Shown piece by piece: positions 41,099-46,841 of a stretch of DNA of 46,841 nt (its first letter is position 1; each line of letters opens with the position of its first letter). The DNA lies in NCBI GenBank assembly GCA_019118605.1, contig DWYP01000004.1, forward strand, positions 1 through 46,841, written 5' to 3'. The position numbers and the translations under genes were made by a program. Under the pieces are notes generated by a model. The model ran no database searches and was not told where the DNA came from. It saw only the letters and a list, made by a program, of their open reading frames with translations. The DNA is from Candidatus Alistipes faecavium (GTDB lineage Bacteria; Bacteroidota; Bacteroidia; Bacteroidales; Rikenellaceae).

Positions 41099-42442
41099 AT
41101 GATGAAAAGAACGTTTTTACTGCTGTCGCTGCTGCTCTGCTCCGGAGCGGCCGGAGCCCAGAACTGGCAGGAGCTCTTCAACGGCACAGACCTCCGGGGA
41201 TGGAAAAAACTCAACGGAAAGGCCCAATACAAGGTCGAGGACAATGCCATCGTGGGCATCTCCCGCACCGGAACCCCCAATACCTTCCTGGCCACGAAAG
41301 ATCGCTTCGCGGACTTCATCCTCGAATTCGAATTCAAGGTCGACGAAGGGCTCAACTCGGGCGTGCAGATCCGCAGCGAAAGCCGCAAGGAGTATGACAA
41401 CTACCGCGTACACGGGTACCAGTTCGAGATCGACCCCTCGCAGAGGGCCTGGAGCGGCGGCATCTACGACGAGGCGCGCCGCGGGTGGCTCTATCCGCTG
41501 ACGTGCAACCCCTCGGCCCGCAGCGCCTTCCGCCACGGCGAGTGGAACCGCGCGCGGATCGAGGCCGTCGGGAAAAGCATCCGCACCTGGATCAACGGCG
41601 TTCCGTGCGCCAACATCTGGGACGACATGACCCGCGAGGGGTTCATCGCCCTGCAGGTGCACGCCGTCGGCGAGCAGGATGCCGGCAAGACGATCTCCTG
41701 GCGCAACATCCGCATCTGCACCGAGCATCCCGAGAAGTACCTCACCCCGGAAACGGCCCCGGAGGTGAACTGCATTCCCAACACCCTCTCGGACGAGGAG
41801 ATTGCCGAAGGGTGGCAGCTGCTCTGGGACGGAAAAACCACCGCCGGATGGCGGGGTGCGAAACTCGACGGATTCCCGCAGCAGGGATGGGTCATCGAGC
41901 AGGGGGTGCTGAAGGTCTGCAAGTCCGACGGCGCCGAATCGGCCAACGGCGGCGACATCATCACCGAGCGCAAATACCGCAACTTCATCCTCAAGGTGGA
42001 TTTCCGGATCACCGAGGGTGCGAACAGCGGCATCAAGTACTTCGTCAATCCCGACCTGAACCGGGGCGCAGGTTCGGCCATCGGCTGCGAGTTCCAGATC
42101 CTCGACGACGACAAGCATCCGGACGCCAGGCTCGGGGTGAAGGGCAACCGGAAGGCGGCGTCGCTCTACGACCTGATCCCCGCCCCGGACACGAAGCCGT
42201 TCAACAAGAAGGAGTTCAACACCGCGACGATCGTCGTCGAGGGAAAGAGGGTCACCCACTACCTGAACGGCGTGAAGATGGTGGAATACGAGCGCGACAA
42301 CCAGATGTGGAACGCCCTGGTGGCATACAGCAAATACCGCGACTGGAAGGATTTCGGCAATGCCGCCGAAGGGTACATCCTGCTGCAGGACCACGGGGAC
42401 GAGGTATGGTTCCGCAACATAAAGATCAAGGAGTTGCAATAG
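41099..42442 (+). CDS. Secreted tandem DUF1080 protein (3-keto-disaccharide hydrolase-like)
   Basis: 447-aa secreted protein (signal peptide about 1-20) with two DUF1080 (PF06439-type) beta-sandwich domains. The first (about 22-215) starts [18 protein letters not shown] and has [10 protein letters not shown] and [21 protein letters not shown]. The second (about 235-447) has [45 protein letters not shown] and ends [10 protein letters not shown]. Some DUF1080 proteins have been shown to cleave 3-keto-glycosides, and both domains keep the Glu/Asp-rich Q-F-E-I-D / E-F-Q-I-L-D strand. The duplication within one chain is notable; one copy could be catalytic and the other binding. The neighbouring oxidoreductase would supply the 3-keto substrate. 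Confidence 0.85.
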   Translation: MMKRTFLLLSLLLCSGAAGAQNWQELFNGTDLRGWKKLNGKAQYKVEDNAIVGISRTGTPNTFLATKDRFADFILEFEFKVDEGLNSGVQIRSESRKEYDNYRVHGYQFEIDPSQRAWSGGIYDEARRGWLYPLTCNPSARSAFRHGEWNRARIEAVGKSIRTWINGVPCANIWDDMTREGFIALQVHAVGEQDAGKTISWRNIRICTEHPEKYLTPETAPEVNCIPNTLSDEEIAEGWQLLWDGKTTAGWRGAKLDGFPQQGWVIEQGVLKVCKSDGAESANGGDIITERKYRNFILKVDFRITEGANSGIKYFVNPDLNRGAGSAIGCEFQILDDDKHPDARLGVKGNRKAASLYDLIPAPDTKPFNKKEFNTATIVVEGKRVTHYLNGVKMVEYERDNQMWNALVAYSKYRDWKDFGNAAEGYILLQDHGDEVWFRNIKIKELQ

Positions 42443-42533
42443 GGACGCCGCGGGGATTCTTTTGGATTTCGGCCGCGCAGCCGATACCGGGAACGATGTC
42501 TGCGGTTCCATTCGCTGCTTCAGACAATAAAGC

Positions 42534-42561
42534 AACCGGGCTTTCCGCGGAAAGCCCGGTT
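42534..42561. terminator. Bidirectional terminator, perfect 28-bp inverted repeat
   Basis: AACCGGGCTTTCCG (42534-42547) is followed immediately by its exact reverse complement (42548-42561). It lies between convergent genes; T-tracts on either side are short. Confidence 0.75.
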
Positions 42562-42586
42562 TGAGCGGAGAAAGCCCGAGTCGGGA

Positions 42587-43402
42587 TTACGCTCCGTAGA
42601 AATAGGAAGCCGTGGCGCCGCCGTCGGCCAGGAAGTCGCTCCCGGTGATGAACGATCCCCGGGGCCCCATCAACAGCTCCGCGACGTTGGCCACCTCGTC
42701 GGCCGTACCGGGGCGTCCGGCCGGACAGCGGGCGAACATCTCCCTGTAGAAGTCGCCGCGCGGGCCGTTGAACTCGTCCAGCGCCAGCGGTGTGACGATG
42801 ATGCCCGGCGAGATGGAGTTGATGCGGGCGCCTCGGCGGCCCCATTTGACCGCCTCGGCCATCACGCGCTTGACGTTGCAGCGCTTGGCCAGCTGGTAGG
42901 CGTGCAGCGTATCGCGGATGTTGCGGGGTTGGAGCATCTCCAGCGCGAGCAGCTCTTCGGTCGGGGTCGTGGCCAGCAGCCGGTCGGCCTCTTCGCCGAG
43001 GGCCGCCAGCCGGTGTCCCGACTGGCTGGAAACGGTCACGCCGACCCCGCCGCGGCCGATGACCCGTCCGACCTCCTCCAACAGCACCGCCGTGCCGTAA
43101 AGGTCGACCCGGAGGATCGTTTTCACGGAAGCCTGGCTCGGGGAGACCCCTGCCGCATTGACCAGCATCGAGATCTCGCCGCAGCTCCGGGCCGTGTCGA
43201 TCAACGCGAGGATCGAATCCCGCGAGGAGAGATCCATCTCGACCGGGACGGCATCGAATCCGGCCCGGTTCATCGTTTCGGCAACCGATGCGGCGTGCTG
43301 CGGGCTCTTGTCGCCGATGACGACCTTCATGCCGGCGCCCATGCGGCGGGCGATAGCCATGCCGATCTGTCCGGCACCGGTCAGGATCATGACGTTTTTC
43401 AT
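42587..43402 (-). CDS. Short-chain dehydrogenase/reductase
   Basis: 271-aa NAD(P)-dependent SDR. The cofactor motif is TGAGQIG (8-14), with VNAAGVSP (81-88) and a Ser in TVSSQSG (S125/S126). The catalytic pair is YQLAK (Y169, K173) and the C-terminal SISPGIIVTPLA loop follows. A long insertion between Ser and Tyr (about 130-165) sets it apart from minimal SDRs. The substrate is unknown. It starts 4 nt after the flavodoxin stop, so the two are co-transcribed. Redox co-operation is plausible, since both are minus-strand genes facing the AraC regulator. Confidence 0.88.
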   Translation of the reverse strand: MKNVMILTGAGQIGMAIARRMGAGMKVVIGDKSPQHAASVAETMNRAGFDAVPVEMDLSSRDSILALIDTARSCGEISMLVNAAGVSPSQASVKTILRVDLYGTAVLLEEVGRVIGRGGVGVTVSSQSGHRLAALGEEADRLLATTPTEELLALEMLQPRNIRDTLHAYQLAKRCNVKRVMAEAVKWGRRGARINSISPGIIVTPLALDEFNGPRGDFYREMFARCPAGRPGTADEVANVAELLMGPRGSFITGSDFLADGGATASYFYGA

Positions 43403-43406
43403 ATCC

Positions 43407-43931
43407 TCAATATTTCAATCGTTTCAACCACTCCAGCACCTGCTTTCGGGCCTTCTCCCGCTCGTTCTGCGCCACGGAACCCCGCACGGCCAGCCCGTTC
43501 AGCACCGAAGCGCCCCGGCAGGTCGTCCGCAGCCAGTTCTCCGTATCGGAGAGGCCGCTTCCCTCGTGCGTGCAGAAGGGAATGACGACCTTGCCCTGCC
43601 AGTCGTGTTGCTCCAAAAACGTGTAGACGCACATCGGCAGATCTCCCCACCAGTTGGGATATCCGAGGAAAATGACGTCGTACTCCTCCGCGGCGATCTC
43701 TCCGACGAGTGCCGGACGGGCCTTTGACCGCTTTTCCCGCTGGGCGATCTCCGTGCAGGCCCGATAATCGTCGGGATAGGGGGTTGCCGGTTCGATGCGG
43801 AAGAGGGTTCCGCCGGTCGCGGAGGCGATCATCTCCGCCACGATGTGCGTGTTTCCCTGCTCGATGCGGCCTACGGCGTAATTTTCCCCGGTGCGCGAGA
43901 AAAAGGCCACCAAAATCTTTTTCGTATTCAT
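43407..43931 (-). CDS. Flavodoxin-family protein
   Basis: 174-aa FMN-binding flavodoxin-like protein. The phosphate loop is VAFFSRTGENYAVG (about 8-21), the 50s loop is FLGYPNWWGDLPM (about 95-107), and PFCTHEGSGLSDTE (about 121-134) is typical of the flavodoxin_4 branch found in gut Bacteroidetes. Related proteins often carry a secretion signal. Here the usual start ATG overlaps the stop of a 35-codon signal-peptide ORF (ATGA), which lies in another frame. The protein may therefore exist as a cytosolic form (initiation at 43931) and, if ribosomes slip at 43940-43946, as a secreted form. It is followed by the SDR gene. Confidence 0.88.
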   Translation of the reverse strand: MNTKKILVAFFSRTGENYAVGRIEQGNTHIVAEMIASATGGTLFRIEPATPYPDDYRACTEIAQREKRSKARPALVGEIAAEEYDVIFLGYPNWWGDLPMCVYTFLEQHDWQGKVVIPFCTHEGSGLSDTENWLRTTCRGASVLNGLAVRGSVAQNEREKARKQVLEWLKRLKY

Positions 43932-44035
43932 GTGTCTCTCTTTTTTACCAGTGTGTTCTGTGCGTGTGTGAATGCCGGCAGCGATACGGCCAGCAGAAGT
44001 GCCGCAATCAAAATGCGGTTTTTCGTCTGTTTCAT
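43928..44035 (-). CDS. 35-aa signal-peptide ORF upstream of, and coupled to, flavodoxin
   Basis: The ORF encodes a textbook Sec signal peptide: basic start MKQTKNR, hydrophobic core ILIAALLLAVSLP, cleavage-like AFTHA-QNT. Only ten residues follow before TGA, which overlaps the flavodoxin ATG. Near its end the codons GTA AAA AAG contain the slippery heptamer A AAA AAG in the zero frame. A -1 shift there continues as ERHMNTKKIL, directly into flavodoxin. It is either the 5' part of a frameshifted secreted flavodoxin gene (programmed or mutational), or a very small secreted peptide. A homopolymer sequencing error is the main trivial alternative. Confidence 0.6.
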   Translation of the reverse strand: MKQTKNRILIAALLLAVSLPAFTHAQNTLVKKRDT

Positions 44036-44068
44036 GGCAATGAGTAGCTGTTGGTGGGGTTTCAACGG

Positions 44069-44089
44069 TAAAATTACGCCGCGCGCGGC
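44069..44089 (-). promoter_or_regulatory. Candidate promoter and palindrome upstream of the flavodoxin operon
   Basis: Minus strand TAATTTTA (44069-44076), one mismatch from TAnnTTTG. It is abutted by the perfect 12-bp palindrome GCCGCGCGCGGC (44078-44089) in the spacer. A regulator site is possible but unproven. Confidence 0.35.
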
Positions 44090-44173
44090 ATCCCGGGGTT
44101 ATACAAAACACGGGAAGGCTTCACATATCCACCGATCCCGCCGTAGTGAGGGTGAAAACTCGGCCGGATTTGC

Positions 44174-44181
44174 TAACTTTG
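44174..44181 (+). promoter_or_regulatory. Promoter -7 element of the AraC gene
   Basis: TAACTTTG matches TAnnTTTG; the ATG is 27 bp downstream. Confidence 0.6.
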
Positions 44182-44208
44182 TGAGACGAAACCCGCAAAT
44201 CCGCCCCT

Positions 44209-45114
44209 ATGGAGAAGACGCTGTTGAATATCGAGACCGTCACCGAATACAACGACCTGCTCGGTGTGGAGACGCTGCATCCGCTGGTGAGTGTGATCGA
44301 CCTTGCGAAGGCCCGCCCCATGCATCACATGCGGCATACGTTCAGCTTCTACGCGGTATTCCTCAAGGACGAGAAGAATTGCGACCTGATCTACGGCCGC
44401 CAGCGCTACGATTATCAGAAGGGTTCGGTCGTCTGCCTCGCCCCCGGGCAGGTCATCGGCATCGAGGACACGGGCGAGGAGTTCCAACCCCGAGGCTATG
44501 CGCTCTGCTTCCACCCCGACCTGATCCGTGGCACCCACCTTGGGAGCCATATCGGCGAGTACACCTTCTTCTCCTACGAGGTCAACGAAGCGCTGCACCT
44601 CTCCGAGCGCGAGCGCACGACCTTTGTCAACTGCCTGGCAACCATCCGCGAGGAGCTCGGCCACGCCGTCGACCGCATGAGCCGACGGCTGCTGGTCACC
44701 CAGATCGAACTGCTGCTGGACTATTGCCTGCGCTTCTACGAGCGGCAATTCATCACCCGGCAGCAGGCCAACCGCGACATTCTGACCCGTTTCGAGTCGC
44801 TGCTCAACGCCTACTTCACGGCGGACAACGCCCTGCGCAAGGGGTTGCCGACGGTGAAATACTGCGCCGGCGAGCTGTGCCTGTCGCCCAACTACTTCAG
44901 CGACCTCATCAAGCGCGAAACCGGGAAAACCGCATTGGAGTATATCCAGTACAAGATCATCAGCCTGGCCCGGGAACGGCTTCTGATGCCGTCGCACAGC
45001 ATCAGCGAAGTCGCCTACGGATTGGGATTCCAATATCCGCAGCACTTCACGCGAGTCTTCAAGCGAGCTACGGGCATGACGCCGAACGAGTACCGGAATC
45101 AGTCCGAGGCATAA
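44209..45114 (+). CDS. AraC-family transcriptional regulator
   Basis: 301-aa regulator with an N-terminal cupin-like ligand domain (about 40-130; HTFSFYAVFLKDEK, GSVVCLAPGQVIG) and a C-terminal AraC double helix-turn-helix (about 205-297). The latter holds YCAGELCLSPNYFSDLIKRE and ISEVAYGLGFQYPQHFTRVF. It is divergent from the flavodoxin-SDR operon, the standard arrangement for AraC regulators of redox gene pairs in Bacteroidetes, so that operon is the likely target. Its ligand is unknown. It lies next to, but probably outside, the mobile element that begins with the helix-turn-helix gene. Confidence 0.9.
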   Translation: MEKTLLNIETVTEYNDLLGVETLHPLVSVIDLAKARPMHHMRHTFSFYAVFLKDEKNCDLIYGRQRYDYQKGSVVCLAPGQVIGIEDTGEEFQPRGYALCFHPDLIRGTHLGSHIGEYTFFSYEVNEALHLSERERTTFVNCLATIREELGHAVDRMSRRLLVTQIELLLDYCLRFYERQFITRQQANRDILTRFESLLNAYFTADNALRKGLPTVKYCAGELCLSPNYFSDLIKRETGKTALEYIQYKIISLARERLLMPSHSISEVAYGLGFQYPQHFTRVFKRATGMTPNEYRNQSEA

Positions 45115-45128
45115 TCGGCCCGCATCTC

Positions 45129-45167
45129 AAAAAAAATGCTGCGACAAGGTCCGCCTTGCCGCAGCAT
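45129..45167 (-). terminator. Terminator of the helix-turn-helix genes (minus strand)
   Basis: ATGCTGCGACAAGG (45136-45149) / CCTTGCCGCAGCAT (45154-45167) with one A-C mismatch. On the minus strand it runs into eight T residues (45129-45136). The plus strand lacks a T-run, so it mainly serves the genes to its right. Confidence 0.75.
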
Positions 45168-45242
45168 AAAAGGGTGGAACGATTTTCGTTTGTTGATTCG
45201 ATACGGGATGAGTCCGACTCGGCAGTTTCGGTCCGGCCTCCA

Positions 45243-45554
45243 TCAAAGCGGAAACTCGCCGGCAGCCGGCCGAAGGTTGCGGTCAAGCACCAACAGAATC
45301 CCCGATTCGGGATAGAGCAGCAGGCGGTTGCCAAGTACCGTGAAGGGGATCTGCCGCCGATCCCGCAGCGTCTGCAAGGTGCGCGGTGAGAGGTGCAGGC
45401 GTGTGCAGACCTCCTCGCCGGTCAGGTAGCGTTCCTCGCCGATCATTGGGTGGTGCTCCTCGGAGGCCTCCCGCAGCGTGCGCTCCACATCGTCCAGTCG
45501 TGTGAACAAGCGTTGTACCTCGTCGCTTGCTTCGTTGAGATAATCCAGCGGCAT
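45243..45554 (-). CDS. Helix-turn-helix (excisionase/MerR-like) DNA-binding protein
   Basis: 103-aa protein with an N-terminal helical region (about 1-38, possibly coiled coil) and a C-terminal winged helix-turn-helix: YLTGEEVCTRLHLSPRTLQTLRDR (about 43-66), then IPFTVLGNRLLLYPESGI. This is the small HTH family usually found next to tyrosine recombinases in Bacteroidales integrative elements, where it can act as an excision or regulatory factor. It starts 32 nt after a broken paralogue (45587-45844), and a terminator follows. The recombinase on the same strand about 0.55 kb upstream supports mobile-element membership. Confidence 0.85.
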   Translation of the reverse strand: MPLDYLNEASDEVQRLFTRLDDVERTLREASEEHHPMIGEERYLTGEEVCTRLHLSPRTLQTLRDRRQIPFTVLGNRLLLYPESGILLVLDRNLRPAAGEFPL

Positions 45555-45586
45555 GGCTATCGCGTTTGAACGGTTTTATGGGAGAG

Positions 45587-45844
45587 CTAGGCGGCCAGGT
45601 CCCGGCGTCGGTAGTAGAATTTTCCGCCCAGCCGCGAACAGGGAATCGCACCCCGATCCCGGTAGCTTTGCTGTGTGCGTTTGGTAATGTTCAGCGCCCG
45701 GCACACCTCTTCGCTGTCCAATCACCCGTCGTCCTGCGGTGGCGTCAAACGGCGTTCCAGACGTTGGGCAAGGGCAGACAGGTGTTCCACCCGTTCGAGG
45801 AGCCGCTGCCAACTCCGCTCCCCGATACATACGATCTTTCCCAT
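45587..45844 (-). pseudogene. Second helix-turn-helix gene interrupted by one in-frame TGA
   Basis: Translating from the ATG at 45844 gives MGKIVCIGERSWQRLLERVE and so on to PPQDDG (residue 40). A TGA codon follows (45722-45724 on the plus strand), then 44 residues in the same frame (LDSEEVCRALNITKRTQQSY... FYYRRRDLAA) ending in TAG. The part after the stop is a complete excisionase-type HTH. In homologues the codon before Leu-Asp is usually tryptophan, so TGG to TGA is the simplest change. This is probably a nonsense-mutated pseudogene; stop readthrough or a separate start for the HTH part are alternatives. Confidence 0.75.
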
Positions 45845-46108
45845 GGTCTTCTTTCTGTTTGGTTCGATATTCCGGCAACCCGTCTCTGTGGGTTGCACTC
45901 TGTGTGGATGGGGACACCGAACATTCAGCGGTCCCGGATCCGAAAGGCTCGGCGTTTCATCTTTTTCCGGTTTATGAATCTTTGTTCCTGCAAGCTTGCA
46001 CTCGGATAACGCGCGCAGCCCCTCAAAAGTTTCGCCCGCAGAGTGATGTGGCAGTGGTTGGCGTCGGTTGGCGTCAAGAGGGTGGACAAACTGCGGGAAA
46101 ACGCCGGT
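45845..46108. other. Intergenic stretch between recombinase and HTH genes
   Basis: No supported ORF or RNA gene. It contains a 10-bp tandem repeat GGTTGGCGTC (46056-46065 and 46066-46075) just downstream of the recombinase stop. Its role is unknown; recombinase arm sites or a hitchhiking repeat are possible. Confidence 0.5.
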
Positions 46109-46841
46109 TTATGCCGTCAGCACCTTGCCGATGCGGCGCATCTCGCGGCTGATGTTCGCCTCGGATATCTTCGCGTAGCGCCGCGTCATGTTCGTATTCG
46201 TATGGCCCAGAATCTTGGCGATGATGTCGATCGGCATTCCGTATTCAATCGCCAGCGTGGCGAATGTATGGCGCGCCAGGTGCGTGGTCAGATGCTTGGG
46301 AATCTGGCAGATATCCGCAATCTCCTTCAGGTAGGCATTCATTTTCGTGTTCGACGGGACGGGCAGCAGTTTGCCTCGCGCTTGGCAGTTGGCATCGTCG
46401 CGGTACTTCTCCAGCAGGGCCGCTGCCTGCGGGAGCACCGGAACGCGGCTCATCACCGAGGTCTTTTCCCGTGGTTTATGGATCCACAGCTGTCCCTCCT
46501 CGTCCGTTGTGAAGTGTTCCCGCCGCAGGTGGTCGACATCCGTGAAGGCCAGTCCCGTCAGCGCGCAGAAACAGAAGACATCCCGGATGCGGTCCAGCCG
46601 CTCGTTGGGCATCTGTCGCCTTAGCAGCAGGTCCAGTTCCGCCTTCGTCAGCGGGACCTTGACGTTCGTCTTGTCGATCTTCATCTTGTAGTAGCGGAAG
46701 GGATTCTTCTCGATCCATTCGTTGCGGACGGCATAGAGCAGGAAGTTCTTCAAACAGCAGAGCAAATTGACCGCTCCGTTGTTGTGGCAGTTGTAGGCCG
46801 TCTGCATGTAGGTGTTCAATCCATCGACGTAGGCGTAGTCG
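46109..46841 (-). CDS. Tyrosine recombinase/integrase (5' end outside the window)
   Basis: C-terminal 240 or so residues of a phage-type tyrosine recombinase; the frame is open to the window edge, so the start is missing. A core-binding SAM-like part is followed by the catalytic domain. The His-box is HLARHTFAT and the C-terminal block is LGHTNTNMTRRYAKI with the nucleophilic tyrosine. The first catalytic arginine, expected in the T-G-L-R position, is replaced in CALTGLAFTDV, as happens in many Bacteroidales integrases of the CTnDOT type. With the two HTH genes it marks an integrative element extending to the right. Confidence 0.9.
   Translation of the reverse strand, partial: DYAYVDGLNTYMQTAYNCHNNGAVNLLCCLKNFLLYAVRNEWIEKNPFRYYKMKIDKTNVKVPLTKAELDLLLRRQMPNERLDRIRDVFCFCALTGLAFTDVDHLRREHFTTDEEGQLWIHKPREKTSVMSRVPVLPQAAALLEKYRDDANCQARGKLLPVPSNTKMNAYLKEIADICQIPKHLTTHLARHTFATLAIEYGMPIDIIAKILGHTNTNMTRRYAKISEANISREMRRIGKVLTA

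Noticed and set aside
45576..45917. An alternative 113-codon minus-strand frame over the broken HTH gene.
   Set aside because: Its product has no HTH pattern, whereas the frame interrupted by one TGA gives a complete family match on both sides.

Overview
The window looks like chromosomal DNA of a high-GC member of the Bacteroidales, most like Alistipes (Rikenellaceae). The evidence is SusC/SusD pairs, many lipoproteins, promoters of the Bacteroidetes type (-33 TTTG, about 20 bp, -7 TAnnTTTG), almost no Shine-Dalgarno sequences, and GC-rich codons. The species is an inference. True starts were usually set by a signal peptide lying downstream of a recognisable promoter.

Left edge (1-1.7 kb): the 5' tip of a 16S rRNA gene leaves the window on the minus strand, behind two duplicated promoters. 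Then come two short G-rich minisatellites, lspA and a tRNA-Leu(CAG).

2-26 kb: a polysaccharide utilisation locus that reads as beta-mannan (gluco-/galactomannan) degradation. Outer parts are a GH92 enzyme with an inserted PA14 domain, a secreted metallophosphoesterase and an AraC regulator. The core is a long minus-strand operon: glycan-binding lipoprotein, GH28-like protein, GH5 mannanase, CE7 esterase, GH26, mannobiose/cellobiose 2-epimerase, GH26, GH130 mannosylglucose phosphorylase, GPH sugar symporter, GH26. SusC and SusD are transcribed divergently from it. The expected flow is: surface cutting by GH26/GH5, deacetylation by CE7, import by SusCD, release of mannobiose, inner-membrane uptake, epimerisation of Man-Man to Man-Glc, then phosphorolysis to mannose-1-phosphate and glucose.

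26-35 kb: a DUF4886/SGNH protein, a 74-nt near-perfect hairpin, a Crp/Fnr-family regulator, and a divergent three-gene operon. That operon has a metzincin-like zinc metalloproteinase lipoprotein and two paralogous large lipoproteins with fimbrillin-like N-termini and FISUMP-like C-termini. A PrfA-box-like palindrome sits at a class II activator position in front of it. I consider this the best candidate for an undescribed surface system here.

35-43 kb: xanthine phosphoribosyltransferase, a DMT transporter, a small Pro/Lys-rich lipoprotein, a BACON-like lipoprotein, an FSA/transaldolase-family enzyme, and a Gfo/Idh/MocA oxidoreductase plus double-DUF1080 pair that suggests 3-keto-glycoside chemistry.

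43-46.8 kb: an SDR, a flavodoxin whose secretion signal appears to lie in another frame across a classic A AAA AAG slippery site, a divergent AraC regulator, and the edge of a mobile element (helix-turn-helix gene, a second one with an in-frame TGA, and a tyrosine recombinase running off the right end).
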